64,000 nucleotides of DNA from Corynebacterium liangguodongii (GCF_003070865.1 NZ_CP026948.1:1984001-2048000), one strand, 5' to 3'; positions 7,401 to 17,280 are shown, numbered from the stretch's first letter. Made by a program: numbers and translations. The notes: generated by a model not told the origin, from the letters alone.

Positions 7401-10366
7401 TTGACCACAACCGCCTCGTTGACGGTGCAGACGAGAGTGTAGGACATACCCCCGGCGGGAATGAGCTCCTCTTCTCCGCCGAGGGCCTGGTAGATGGTGA
7501 AACCATCGCCGGCTGCGGTAAACGTGTTCGTCGCCGTCACGGAGTTCGTCGGAGCACTCACAGTAATTCCGGGAACGTTCGTGTCCATGATGACAGCGGC
7601 GCTGAGGGTGGGCAGGTCCTCCGTGAACGTGCAGGTGTTGCCGTAGGGAACGCCCATTGCGCCTTCCTGGTCGTTCGCCGCCGGGTCAGTTGCCTGGAGC
7701 ACCGTCGACCCATCGGCCGCGACCTGCGCAGTACCCGTGAGGAAGACGGCACTTTGCCCTATGTTCCTCGTGCCGCAATTAAAGCGGAAGGTATACGAGC
7801 TGGGCACATTGAGGCCAGAGGTGTTGACTACGTCCTTGTTCAGCGTGACGGTGCCAAGCTTGTAGTCGTAGGAGTTCTCCACCGTCACGAGGTTGCGTTC
7901 ACCGGTTTGCGTGAGCCAGACCTTGAGCACGGACGCGTTGTGCGCCTGGCTGTTATCCACCTCGGTGGGGATATCGCTCGCGTCAAAGGAGCGCACGCGT
8001 GCACCCGTAAAGACAGTATTGGCGGTATCCCCCGGCGCGTTTTCCCACACGTTGCAGCTCGATCCCACGGGCACGTTGCCTATCGACGCCTCACTGCCGT
8101 GCCCCCCGAGCTGCGCGGTGCCCTCGGTGACCTTGCCCGTGGGTGCAGTGCAACGGTAGTTCGCCGTGTAGGTGGGGCTCACTAGATCGGGGCTACCTGA
8201 AGCCGGCCCGACGATGAGCTTGTTCACAAACACCTCGCGGACGATGTATTCGTATCCTGTGTGGAAGTGAATCTCGCTGCGCGCGCCGTCGGTTTCCGGA
8301 AGCGTGAAGTGGTAGGAGTAGTTTGCCGCGGGATCAACCTCCACCGTCGCACCGTCGACGGTGACTGTGCGACCAGTAAACCGGATCTGATTTCGCTGCT
8401 CCCCCGCCAGGTCCGTTAAGGGGCGCACGGTGCAATCCTGCCCCACCGGGATGCCGGAGAGCTCTGTGCTGCCCGAGACCGCGGTGCCCGAACGGGACAT
8501 CGTGATCGTCGCGGTCCACTTCGGCAGGTTTGTCGCGGCGCAGGTGACCTCAAAGGAGTAGTTATCAAGCTGGAATCCGTCGATGACCGGGTCGCCGAAG
8601 ATCTCCTTGCTTAAGACCAAGGTGCCCGTGCCGTAGTTGTAGTTGTCGTAGGCGTGGGCGGTGTTAGAGTCCTGCAGCTGCACGGAATACGAGTTGGTTC
8701 CCCCGTTCGGGTTCGCCACCGGCCCGGTAGGCGCCGTGTTCCATTGCAGGTCGAGCTTCGTGCCTGACGGCGGCGCGGCAGAGGCGGGATCCTCTGTCAC
8801 CGTGCAGGATGATCCCTTCGGCAGCACGCCGGTGGTCTGCGAGGTACCGCGCTCGAGGGAGGCGAATCCCGTCAGCTCGAGTCCGGGGTAGGCCTCGCTT
8901 GCGCGCACGTTGGAGACCGTAAGGTCCGTACACGTGTAGTTCAACGTGAACTGGCGCAGCTGGATGTCTTTGTAGCCGGCGGCGTTTCCGGTGACCGACT
9001 TCTGCAGATTCAGCGTCGTGGGCAAGAATCGTGTCTTCCACTGCACTGAGCAGGACGGGACGCGACCGGTCGGGTCAGTCACCACAACCTCGCTCCAATT
9101 TCCCCCTGGCGCGTTGTTGACCCTTACCGGCATATCTTCCGGTTCGCTCCCCGCCTTAAACGTACGGGTGATCGCCGTGGAGTTCGAGTCCGTGAGCGTG
9201 CAGGTCCACGTCGGCTCGTAGCGCTTCGTCGCCATGTTCGCCTGCGCGCCGGTGGCGGTGGAGCGGTAGACCACCGAGCCGGCGTAGGAGTTATCTGCAT
9301 TGCGCGCGCGGATGTAAGCCCCCGTCGTCCCCGGCGTGACATCGATAGGGGTATCGGTGGTGCCCTGCCTGTCGTAGACCTTCAAATCGTTGGGGCTAAA
9401 CGTGGTGACCTGGCCGGTCTGTTGCTGCTCAAAGGCGGTGGAATCGACGCTCACGGCGGTTGCGGGCACGGAGGCGCGGGAGAGGTTGATGCCCATGGCA
9501 AAGGCCTGAACAGTATTGGTGTAGGCACCCATACCAATTCGCAGTGCGGACGGGTTTTTCGTCTCAAAGGTCCAGGTTCCGGGTCTCTCCGGCGGGTTGA
9601 GTGTGAAACCAGGAACGCGGCAAACAAAGTCTTTGAATCCTGCCACCGCGGCAGGCCATTCAATAGGCTTAATAACAGTGCCCGGACCGAACATTGTGTC
9701 TTGATGATTCGCGCCCGTACAGGCCTGATCATAGCCCTGAGGAGTGACGCGGCCGTAGCCCATTGTGGTTCCCCCAGTAGAGACCACGGAGATGATTTCG
9801 CCGACGGAGCCGTTTTTCTTCGTACCTTCCGCGTCGGCGAAGACCACACTAAAGTCCTGGCGCACCCCGCCCTTTGTCACAGCGATCTGGTCTGCGTAAA
9901 GCTCAATGTATTGGGTGGACACCTTGCGAATAATCGGTGTACCTCCATCCCCGGCATAGGGATGAAACACACCTTGACCGCTCGTAGAGTCGCCGAATGC
10001 GCTACCGGTGCCGAGCCTCCCGTTCTGTGTCTCCAGGTAACCGTCTCGAGCATCCGAGTTCTGGATGCTCAGCCGCATCGTGAGCGTGTATGGCCCGATG
10101 GTTTTGGTCACGACATTGCCGTTGAACTCGCTGCGGTTGAAACTAATCCAGCACGTGTTGTTTGCGTAGTCGCGAGCGAGGTCGCCCTGCCGGAAAGAGC
10201 AATCTTTGAAGCTCCAGTTCGTTGCGTTGGGCACGGTCGCCTGCGCCTGCGCCTGCGGGACGCCTACGGGCGCCGCGACGATCGCGAGCGCAACGAGGAG
10301 CGTTGCCACGATCGACAGTGTGCGCCGCGCGCACTCGCTCATCGAGGGGGATGCAGCCGAAAACAT
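4487..10366 (-). CDS. Giant pilus tip adhesin with DUF5979-type repeats
   Basis: A surface protein of about 1959 residues. It has a signal peptide ending near AQAQA, an N-terminal region resembling SpaC-type tip adhesins, then many immunoglobulin-like repeats of about 100-130 residues (each carrying patterns such as C-T-F-T-E-D or VPVG-S-C, DUF5979-like), and the sorting signal LPDTG at about 1913-1917 with a helix and RR tail. I chose the ATG at 10366 because GGAAAGG lies upstream and it leads directly into a signal peptide; an in-frame ATG at 10438 would add 24 residues. It is the first gene of the operon. By analogy with SpaC/SpaF it should sit at the pilus tip and bind host cells (inference). 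Confidence 0.88.
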   Translation of the reverse strand: MFSAASPSMSECARRTLSIVATLLVALAIVAAPVGVPQAQAQATVPNATNWSFKDCSFRQGDLARDYANNTCWISFNRSEFNGNVVTKTIGPYTLTMRLSIQNSDARDGYLETQNGRLGTGSAFGDSTSGQGVFHPYAGDGGTPIIRKVSTQYIELYADQIAVTKGGVRQDFSVVFADAEGTKKNGSVGEIISVVSTGGTTMGYGRVTPQGYDQACTGANHQDTMFGPGTVIKPIEWPAAVAGFKDFVCRVPGFTLNPPERPGTWTFETKNPSALRIGMGAYTNTVQAFAMGINLSRASVPATAVSVDSTAFEQQQTGQVTTFSPNDLKVYDRQGTTDTPIDVTPGTTGAYIRARNADNSYAGSVVYRSTATGAQANMATKRYEPTWTCTLTDSNSTAITRTFKAGSEPEDMPVRVNNAPGGNWSEVVVTDPTGRVPSCSVQWKTRFLPTTLNLQKSVTGNAAGYKDIQLRQFTLNYTCTDLTVSNVRASEAYPGLELTGFASLERGTSQTTGVLPKGSSCTVTEDPASAAPPSGTKLDLQWNTAPTGPVANPNGGTNSYSVQLQDSNTAHAYDNYNYGTGTLVLSKEIFGDPVIDGFQLDNYSFEVTCAATNLPKWTATITMSRSGTAVSGSTELSGIPVGQDCTVRPLTDLAGEQRNQIRFTGRTVTVDGATVEVDPAANYSYHFTLPETDGARSEIHFHTGYEYIVREVFVNKLIVGPASGSPDLVSPTYTANYRCTAPTGKVTEGTAQLGGHGSEASIGNVPVGSSCNVWENAPGDTANTVFTGARVRSFDASDIPTEVDNSQAHNASVLKVWLTQTGERNLVTVENSYDYKLGTVTLNKDVVNTSGLNVPSSYTFRFNCGTRNIGQSAVFLTGTAQVAADGSTVLQATDPAANDQEGAMGVPYGNTCTFTEDLPTLSAAVIMDTNVPGITVSAPTNSVTATNTFTAAGDGFTIYQALGGEEELIPAGGMSYTLVCTVNEAVVVNPAEPPAETTAVEKTFTFNLTDGQEGRVTAEELPLGSECVISEANPDSLTRTNYKGTEYKINRELDTQSSDPSTIALGTPFTIGQSTVFGVSADYSYKPSTVTSTKQVIFDTATEQYISDPRKQIKRDRQFPITLVCTSPDGSPLVNISTTIKDEQTLSQGGIPEGAECAGSEGATTTASGVTLTTKIGLNTGEGNTSVDGNSIEFTAREGDDLITIQNVYSRRLTDIKLDKVAILPANVREQYAASGQDLQKQLYTHQFHLQCFDPETGDTAMLFEQTQSITGEGTTTYTGVPVGADCKIDGDNFGSLRLEMRDGGQKLEAYLKPEEVDWVIDRAGGNAVADTALDDGVTSSPAVLTVDDAAANHVTLTNHYNYQYSPVQLEKRVEGTQEDLSLLTETRFQFAMQCKAIGFQTNVIGTDDNTIPNSLGTGDFTTSSTPWTYTSPGALVPAGSLCTFREVAPAGLPQELTMSVASASNEDPDPKDPATATGRAPVPGATEPTKFTFTDTIERRTAPVGLKLRQAGYLGGAAEAGYTLVITCGAGEVTKTYPLTSVVEGTLPTTNGSVVSDDTVLLPVGLECAINAESSPALAARGQVEVVGGDRRPYMRYAEWAGEAYNGTSKNLTQVPFGDVGSKVYNTTFTVPGSAPSDSVTFVLGAEFYHPRALYDVRFTKEAEGEPGSGNTFAFTQACSAADQSFELKDGGTHIIKDVPVDSTCVVTEVDDANPQANPALTVQTSGDLIGDAAASSSSGTVSFVALATSGEDTSTAGDRWALTVLNSFPGIEVTKRIPGTPVSAVTGAVADRAILADDATTMEITYTVKNTGVFDAQVTEFKDPSLAGYSVNGTDIGEDGVIPASVCAGGTVPSGQSLTCTVTVDISGEPTDKTFSYFGDVTITATSNGQTLTATDGYGALRLTGIIGALLPDTGMQTLAWMLVLGLLLFGFGAWRFLRREDGASTSEEAEAIDATV

Positions 10367-10474
10367 AGGTGAGATGGCCTTTCCGAAAAGTGGGTGCTCG
10401 ACCGTGCAGCGCCCAGCGAGCCTTCTACGAGGCAGCATCCAGCTGAACGCAACTAAACGACTAATACCTCCAGG

Positions 10475-10503
10475 ATTATGACAGCTATACGGCAGTCAAG
10501 CAA
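10475..10503 (-). promoter_or_regulatory. Candidate promoter of the pilus operon
   Basis: On the minus strand TTGCTT (-35) and CATAAT (-10) are separated by 17 bp, about 110 bp upstream of the tip adhesin start. This is a motif match only. The rest of 10439-10583 holds nothing else convincing. Confidence 0.4.
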
Positions 10504-10583
10504 CACTTAGGGGTAAAACTTTCCCCTCAAACAATACAGATCTCCGCCCCGAAAAGGCCGACACTACAGCACCTAACCCCAGG

Positions 10584-11318
10584 TCAGGCGGGTTTTTCGG
10601 ACGATGCCTCCAGGCCGGTAAACAGCGGCGCACGCCCCTCCCTGCGCGCGGCGGCGGCTTCAAGGAAGTCCGGGGAGCTCATCGCGGCATCCCGGAACGA
10701 GGATCGCTCGTCGGCGCTAAAGAGGTCGGGGGCGAGCTCGGCCTTAATATTGCGCACGGTCAGCGGCGCCTTCGCCGCCGCGACCTCCGCGATCTCCACC
10801 GCGCGCTCACTCTCACCCGCCGTGACATATCCGCAGCTCACGGCGTCGCCGAGCGGGAGCGGGGCGCCGGCGATAAGCATGGCGCGGGCGCGCGAGGCCC
10901 CGACGTAGCCGACCAGGCTGGAGGCGACCCAGCCGTCGACGCCGATGGCCATGTCGGCCACGGGGAGGGCAAAGCGCGCCGTCTCGGCGGCGACGCGGAT
11001 GTCGCAGGCCATGGTGAGCATCATCCCGGCCCCGATGGCCGGGCCGTTGACGTGGGCGATGATGGGCGCACTGTGGCGTCGCAACGCATGGATGAGACGC
11101 TCGAACTCGGCGAAGAACTCGCCGCCCAACCCGTCTTTCAAGTCCGCGCCCGCGCAAAACGCGCTCCCCGCCCCGGTAAGAACGATCGCACGCGAGGCGG
11201 AGGCCTGAATCGCGTCGCGCAGCTCGCGCACGAGCTCAACCGTCAGGGCGTTGCGCCGCTCGTGGCGGTTGATGGTCAGCAGCGTGATGCGCCCACGCTG
11301 CTCGCGCAGGAGATCCAC
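10584..11318 (-). CDS. Enoyl-CoA hydratase/isomerase family protein
   Basis: A 244-residue crotonase-fold protein. It shows the family N-terminus (ITLLTINRHERRNALT), the CAGADLKD loop forming part of the oxyanion hole, and HVNGPAIGAGMMLTMACDIRVA, the second conserved block. One of the two usual catalytic glutamates is not obvious, so hydratase, isomerase or another acyl-CoA reaction are all possible. The start abuts the stop of the upstream ppk2 gene (11319), suggesting co-transcription. Confidence 0.85.
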   Translation of the reverse strand: MDLLREQRGRITLLTINRHERRNALTVELVRELRDAIQASASRAIVLTGAGSAFCAGADLKDGLGGEFFAEFERLIHALRRHSAPIIAHVNGPAIGAGMMLTMACDIRVAAETARFALPVADMAIGVDGWVASSLVGYVGASRARAMLIAGAPLPLGDAVSCGYVTAGESERAVEIAEVAAAKAPLTVRNIKAELAPDLFSADERSSFRDAAMSSPDFLEAAAARREGRAPLFTGLEASSEKPA

Positions 11319-12221
11319 CTAGTCCCCGATCTGGTCGCGGCCACGCTTGACAATCTGCGGGTCGGGCTCGCCGACGATCTCGTGGTCCTTGTTGGTGTAT
11401 TCGAACTTGCTGAGGATGTAGCGCATCGCGTTGATGCGCGCGCGCTTTTTGTCGTTGGACTTAATCGTGATCCAGGGCGATTCGTCCGTGTCCGTGTAGC
11501 GGAACTGCTCCTCCTTCGCCCGGGTGTAGTCGTCCCACTTATCCAGCGAGGCAAGGTCCATCGGCGAGAGCTTCCACTGGCGCACCGGGTCGACCTGGCG
11601 GATGGCGAAGCGGGTGCGCTGCTCCTTCTGCGTCACGGAGAACCAGAACTTCGTCAGCGAAATCCCGGAGCCGAGGAGCATGTTCTCCAGCATGGGAACC
11701 TCGCGGAGGAACTCGGCGTGCTGGGATTCGGTGCAAAAGCCCATGACGCGCTCGACGCCGGAGCGGTTGTACCACGAGCGGTCAAAGAAGACGATTTCGC
11801 CAGCGGCGGGAAAGTGCTGGATGTAGCGCTGGAAGTACCACGACGTGCTCTCGCGTGGCGACGGCTTCTCCAACGCCACCGTGCGGGCACCACGAGGATT
11901 GAGGTGCTCATTGAAGCGCTTAATGGTGCCACCCTTGCCGGCCGCGTCGCGCCCCTCGAAGAGGATGATGTGGCGCTGACCTGTGTCCTTGGTCCAGTTC
12001 TGCCACTTGAGAAGCTCGATCTGCAGGGCACGCTTGGTCTTTTCGTACTCTTCGCGCGTCATCCGCTCGTCGTACGGGTAGTTCTCGCGCCAGGTCTCAA
12101 TCGGGGTCCCGTCCGCCTGAAGCAGGACCGGGTCGTCCTCGTCGGAGTCATCCACCCAATACCCCTCGGTCTGGGCGAGGTCCACCATTGGCATGTCGTC
12201 TTCTTTGTGGTCTTGTGCCAT
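11319..12221 (-). CDS. ppk2: Polyphosphate kinase 2
   Basis: A 300-residue class II polyphosphate kinase that transfers phosphate between polyphosphate and nucleotides. It shows Walker A FEGRDAAGKGGTIKRFNEHL, Walker B IVFFDRSWYNR with the lid arginines, and the conserved PRGARTVALEKPS segment. I chose the ATG at 12221 (MAQDHKEDD); in-frame starts upstream (12287) and downstream (MPMVDL) are possible because no RBS decides it. It lies downstream of porA, as in C. glutamicum, with a terminator between them. Confidence 0.9.
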   Translation of the reverse strand: MAQDHKEDDMPMVDLAQTEGYWVDDSDEDDPVLLQADGTPIETWRENYPYDERMTREEYEKTKRALQIELLKWQNWTKDTGQRHIILFEGRDAAGKGGTIKRFNEHLNPRGARTVALEKPSPRESTSWYFQRYIQHFPAAGEIVFFDRSWYNRSGVERVMGFCTESQHAEFLREVPMLENMLLGSGISLTKFWFSVTQKEQRTRFAIRQVDPVRQWKLSPMDLASLDKWDDYTRAKEEQFRYTDTDESPWITIKSNDKKRARINAMRYILSKFEYTNKDHEIVGEPDPQIVKRGRDQIGD

Positions 12222-12303
12222 GAAGCACATCTTAGCGCCGGTTGCGGCTTGTCGCCCGCTAACTTCCACGCCCCGGCGGGCGCGCAAACCTGCTGCGCAT
12301 ACG

Positions 12304-12332
12304 CAAAAACCCCGCCACTTGGGCGGGGTTTA
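12304..12332 (-). terminator. Rho-independent terminator after porA
   Basis: 10-bp stem AAACCCCGCC / GGCGGGGTTT with a 5-nt loop (12306-12330). Read leftward it ends the porH-porA transcript; the flanking A and T runs would also let it work in the other direction. Confidence 0.88.
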
Positions 12333-12364
12333 TCAGCAGGCCCTAGGCCTGTGCCTCTAAGGGT

Positions 12365-12538
12365 TTAGAGGTACTTGGCAGCGACGGAGAGCATGTCGGC
12401 GATGTTCTTGGACAGGCCGCCGATGGTCTTGATGAAGTCGAGGAGCTCGCCGGTGACGGTGTCACCGGAGGAGAGCTGCGCCCACTGCAGGGTGTCGAGC
12501 TTGAACTGGATGTCAGAGTTGGTGACGTTGGGTTCCAT
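12365..12538 (-). CDS. porA: PorA-like mycomembrane channel subunit
   Basis: A 57-residue acidic, amphipathic protein without a signal peptide (begins MEPNVTNSDI, ends AAKYL). PorA and PorH form hetero-oligomeric cation channels in the corynebacterial mycolate outer membrane and are O-mycoloylated. The assignment rests on size, helical character and position between ppk2 and porH; sequences in this family diverge strongly. The ATG at 12538 has AAAGGA 7-8 nt upstream; an earlier ATG (12556) would swallow that RBS. It lies 75 bp downstream of porH. Confidence 0.75.
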   Translation of the reverse strand: MEPNVTNSDIQFKLDTLQWAQLSSGDTVTGELLDFIKTIGGLSKNIADMLSVAAKYL

Positions 12539-12613
12539 GGGTGGTTTTCCTTTCAAGTTCGGTGACGCATCGACCGCGTATCACCGGGGAAGCGATTTGG
12601 GTGGGTGCGAAAA

Positions 12614-12811
12614 TTACTTGTCCGCGGCATTGATCGCGGGTTGGTAGTCACCCTCGAAGACACTGGAGGTGTTGTTGATGATGTCACCGTCGTCGGTGGC
12701 CCAGTTACCGAAGGTATCGAACAGGCCGGCGAAGCCCTGGAAGAACTTAGCGAAAGCCTCGGCGAACTTGCCGAAGTCGCCGAACTGGGTAGCGATGGTA
12801 CCGAGGTCCAT
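12614..12811 (-). CDS. porH: PorH-like mycomembrane channel subunit
   Basis: A 65-residue acidic, Phe/Gly-rich amphipathic protein beginning MDLGTIATQFGDFGKF, reminiscent of C. glutamicum PorH (MDLSLL...), with no signal peptide. The helical periodicity FAEAFAKFFQGFAGLF fits a membrane-channel helix. RBS AAGGGGA lies 5 nt upstream of the ATG, with a good promoter above. It should pair with the PorA-like product. Homology is judged from composition and gene order, so the symbol is probable rather than proven. Confidence 0.75.
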   Translation of the reverse strand: MDLGTIATQFGDFGKFAEAFAKFFQGFAGLFDTFGNWATDDGDIINNTSSVFEGDYQPAINAADK

Positions 12812-12892
12812 ATTTTCCCCTTAGAGGATTGGTGCCAGTATGACTGGCAGAAGCTTGATGTGTACTGACACCCTTGGGGCGTCGTAGGGGCA

Positions 12893-12920
12893 ATAATGCC
12901 ACATCGATGGCAGGGGTCAA
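12893..12920 (-). promoter_or_regulatory. Promoter of porH-porA
   Basis: Minus strand TTGACC (-35), 16-bp spacer, CATTAT (-10), about 80 bp upstream of the porH start. This is a good match to a primary sigma promoter and fits the strong expression known for porins. The rest of the 495-bp gap (12812-13306) is AT-richer, with no other clear element. Confidence 0.6.
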
Positions 12921-13306
12921 CCCCTCCAGATCGGCCGGTCCGGCACGATTTGTAACCTTTTCGTTACCTATTCCACCGGTTACGGTTCCGTACGTTTCCG
13001 TGCCAAATCATTTCAACAGCGCTTATAGGTTCCACAGTTTTAACTACATGTGAACAAGAGCTGAACGATTTTCCTAAGTAATCTCTTTTATTTATCCGTG
13101 AAACGGCTGAATACTACCCTATTTCGGGGGTATTTTGGCCCGTTTTCCCCTTCAGTGGGCCGCCTCTCCCCATGGGCCCACAACCAGCCGCCAGGTTCAC
13201 GACATTCCCCGGAGCAACGCTGCCAAACCGGCCCAACCACCCTAAAGTAGGTAGAGGATCCTAATTTTCCCGCACAAACCCTCGCGCATATATAAGGAGA
13301 ACACGC

Positions 13307-14353
13307 ATGCCCACATCGACAGAGTGGACCCAGATCCCCGATTCCGAAGCTCCTGCGGCACCCCGCGGCGGCACCGTCTACCGGGTGCGCTACACCGCCG
13401 AGGGCGCGCGCGGCCCGGTTCCCATGACGGGTCTGGTCACCGTGCCGCCCGCCCCGCGTGACGACGGCACCATTGCCAGCTGGGCCCACGGCACCACCGG
13501 GCTATCGACTTCGAGCGCGCCATCCCTCTACAAGGAGGGCGACCCCATCGGCCGCTACATCCCGCACTGGACGGCCTACCTGCAGCACTGGCTTGACGCC
13601 GGGTTCATCGTCACCCAGCCGGACTACGAGGGCCTAGGCGTCGACGAAGTGCCGGGCACCTACATGCACCGCGCCTCCCTCGCCTCTTCGATCAACCGCC
13701 TCGTCGAAGAGGCCGCAGCACGCTTCTCCCCCGGTGCGCGCTGGGTCAACGTGGGCTTCAGCCAGGGCGGGTACGCGGCGCTGGCAGCATCGGACTCTCC
13801 GGCTGACAATTTGGCCGCCACGATCGCCATCGCGCCTGGCGATACCGAGCTTGTGAACAAAAACCTCCGTCTCATGGGCATCCGCCCTGTCGACGTGGCC
13901 AAGATGCTCAAGGGCAAGGGCGTGCGCTTCTTCCCCATCGTCATGGCCGGCGCGATCAACGCGTTCGAGGAGGTCGACCCGGCAGACTTTGCCAGCGAGC
14001 GCGGCGCGGAGCTCATCGAGAAGGCCCAGCAGCTCTCGCTTCCCGAGCTCACCGACGAGGTCGAAGGCGTCTCCGGCGGGGAGCTTTTCATCTCCAAGGC
14101 CAACACCAAGACCATGCAAGATCTTCTCGACGCCCAACGGCTCGAGCTCATGGCACCCCAAGGCCCCCTCCTCATCCTCACCGGCGATAACGACACCACC
14201 ATCAACCGCGAGGCCGTCAAGGCCACCATCGCAACGTGGGAGGCCAAGGGCATCACGGTCGACTACCGCGAGGTGCCTGACTCAGACCACAACGGATCCG
14301 TCCGCAATAGCTTCGACATCCAGGCGGAGTGGGTGCGGCAGTACGTGGGGTAG
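13307..14353 (+). CDS. Alpha/beta hydrolase, secretory-lipase (LIP) type
   Basis: A 348-residue serine hydrolase. The nucleophile elbow GFSQGG is near residue 150, an ASWAHGTTG segment fits the oxyanion strand, and the late DSDHNG supplies a plausible catalytic His, with Asp in TGDNDTT. It matches the actinobacterial LIP lipase family, but no signal peptide is visible, so it may act in the cytoplasm or leave by another route. Start ATG follows AAGGAGA. It is monocistronic and faces away from the porin genes; the substrate is unknown. Confidence 0.85.
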   Translation: MPTSTEWTQIPDSEAPAAPRGGTVYRVRYTAEGARGPVPMTGLVTVPPAPRDDGTIASWAHGTTGLSTSSAPSLYKEGDPIGRYIPHWTAYLQHWLDAGFIVTQPDYEGLGVDEVPGTYMHRASLASSINRLVEEAAARFSPGARWVNVGFSQGGYAALAASDSPADNLAATIAIAPGDTELVNKNLRLMGIRPVDVAKMLKGKGVRFFPIVMAGAINAFEEVDPADFASERGAELIEKAQQLSLPELTDEVEGVSGGELFISKANTKTMQDLLDAQRLELMAPQGPLLILTGDNDTTINREAVKATIATWEAKGITVDYREVPDSDHNGSVRNSFDIQAEWVRQYVG

Positions 14354-14389
14354 TTCGAGGCACCGTGCTGCAGAGTTCATCTGCAGCCG

Positions 14390-14755
14390 TTACTCGACCT
14401 TCTCGTTCTCCTCCGACCTGACAGTACGAATGAACTTTCCGAGGAATTGAAAGACTGCCGGCGACAAAAAGAGGCCGGAGAGTACGACATCATTGCTCAT
14501 CGCAAATGCCAGCAGCGCCGTGATCACAGAGGCCACGAACATTGCGAAGCTCATCCACTGCCCGCGTCTGATCGAATCCACGTCGCCATGTGCCAAGGTG
14601 ATGATTTCATCCGTAGATGCTTCGACGCTTCGCTCAGCCATTGAGAACGCCCGTTACGCCAGCTCCGGGTCTATCTCTCGATACTGCGCCAAAGTTTCGG
14701 GTGACGGGCCAGATTCGCTCCGCTGCGGGGTGTCCTGTGCACACCAGAGTGACAC
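14390..14755 (-). pseudogene. DUF2335-like membrane protein broken by an in-frame stop
   Basis: The annotatable part (ATG 14641 to 14390, 83 residues, MAERSVEAS...) has two hydrophobic helices (SFAMFVASVITALLAFAM and LSGLFLSPAVFQFLG). Upstream in the same frame, from a GTG at 14755, the sequence reads ...SPETLAQYREIDPELA, then TAA (minus strand, 14654-14656), then RAFSMAERS. DUF2335 proteins carry a motif like LAQYREIDPELA...I..MAE just before the helices, so a single nonsense codon has split the gene. The 83-residue part could still be translated by reinitiation. Confidence 0.65.
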
Positions 14756-14775
14756 AGCTTTCGGCGCCTATACAG

Positions 14776-14811
14776 CAGCGCCCTCCCAAGAAATACATGG
14801 AGAGGGCGCTG
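14776..14811 (-). terminator. Stem-loop downstream of groEL2
   Basis: 10-bp perfect stem CAGCGCCCTC / GAGGGCGCTG around a 16-nt loop, 32 bp after the groEL2 stop. There is no T run on the minus strand, so it may act as a 3' stabiliser or a weak terminator. Confidence 0.5.
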
Positions 14812-14842
14812 CGGGTTGCTTCAGGCGTCGCTAAGCAGATGC

Positions 14843-16501
<1,659 letters not shown>

Positions 16502-16600
16502 TTACTTCGTTGAGAGTGTTCGTTTGATGGCGCCACTCAACGTCGGTTCAAGCAGGCGCCCGCGACGGCACGGCTGGTGAGTGAGACAGCCTCACCCGCT

Positions 16601-16627
16601 CTAGCACTTGGATACCTTGAGTGCTAA
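16601..16627 (-). promoter_or_regulatory. CIRCE operator (HrcA site)
   Basis: CTAGCACTT-N9-GAGTGCTAA closely matches the CIRCE consensus TTAGCACTC-N9-GAGTGCTAA; the right arm is perfect and the left arm differs at its first and last base. It lies 118 bp upstream of groEL2. Confidence 0.92.
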
Positions 16628-16782
16628 CCCATTTTTAGCAGTCCCGCCCGGCGAGTGCAAGGTGTTTGCAGAGCGGCACGTCCGCTCTACCCCGGGGCGG
16701 CCATCCCCCGCACGGTTGCGTGCGGCTGGGCCGGAGGGGGATGGGGCGGATGAGACTTGCGGGACCCGGGCAATGTTTGCCC

Positions 16783-17280
16783 GGGTGGCCGAATCTTGGC
16801 CGGGCTTCGATGTGACATCCCGGCAGGTGGGCGGGGTGGGATGTCACATCGGAGGGTTTTCGGGGTGCGTTTGCCCAGGTGATCCGCTCTCGGCGGGGCT
16901 TCGATGTGACCCTACGGCTCCGAAACGTCACATCCAACGATTTTCCGGCTGCGTTTTCCCAGGTGGTCACAGTCACGCAGGGCTTGAATGTGACATCTCG
17001 ACAGGCTAGGCGGGTGAGATGTCACATTGAACGAAAACCCGGGCACAAAACCCCAGGTGGTCACAGTCACGCAGGGCTTGAATGTGACATCTCGACAGGC
17101 TAGGCGGGTGAGATGTCATATTGAACGAAAACCCGGGCACAAAACCCCAGGTGGTCACAGTCTCACACCGCTTGAATGTGACCCTACGGTCCCGAAACGT
17201 CACATCCATCCCAAACCGCCCCCCAAAAAACCAGGCGGCCACACCGAACACCCCCGGAAACGTGACATCCCACCGCCCGC
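16783..17280. repeat. Modular intergenic repeat array 1 (A-B-A-A-B-half)
   Basis: Boundary tags (consensus AGGTGG(T/C)CACA, degenerate at the first two) start at 16783, 16877, 16961, 17055, 17149 and 17233, giving module lengths of 94, 84, 94, 94 and 84 bp. A modules contain TGTGACATCTC...GAGATGTCACA (38-bp core); B modules contain TGTGACCCTACGG...CGTCACA (28-bp core). In every module TGTGAC begins 28 bp after the tag. The modules at 16961 and 17055 are near-identical tandem copies. The array ends in a half module (GTGACATCC). It fills the gap between divergent groEL2 and the M20 peptidase gene. Short ORFs inside it are artefacts. Confidence 0.9.

Noticed and set aside
10500..10525. AGGGG...CCCCT stem after the enoyl-CoA hydratase gene
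   Set aside because: Five-base stem without a T run; too weak to call a terminator.
13130..13170. GGCCC...GGGCC stem upstream of the lipase gene as a terminator
   Set aside because: Short stem with a long loop and no T run; position relative to any transcript end is unclear.
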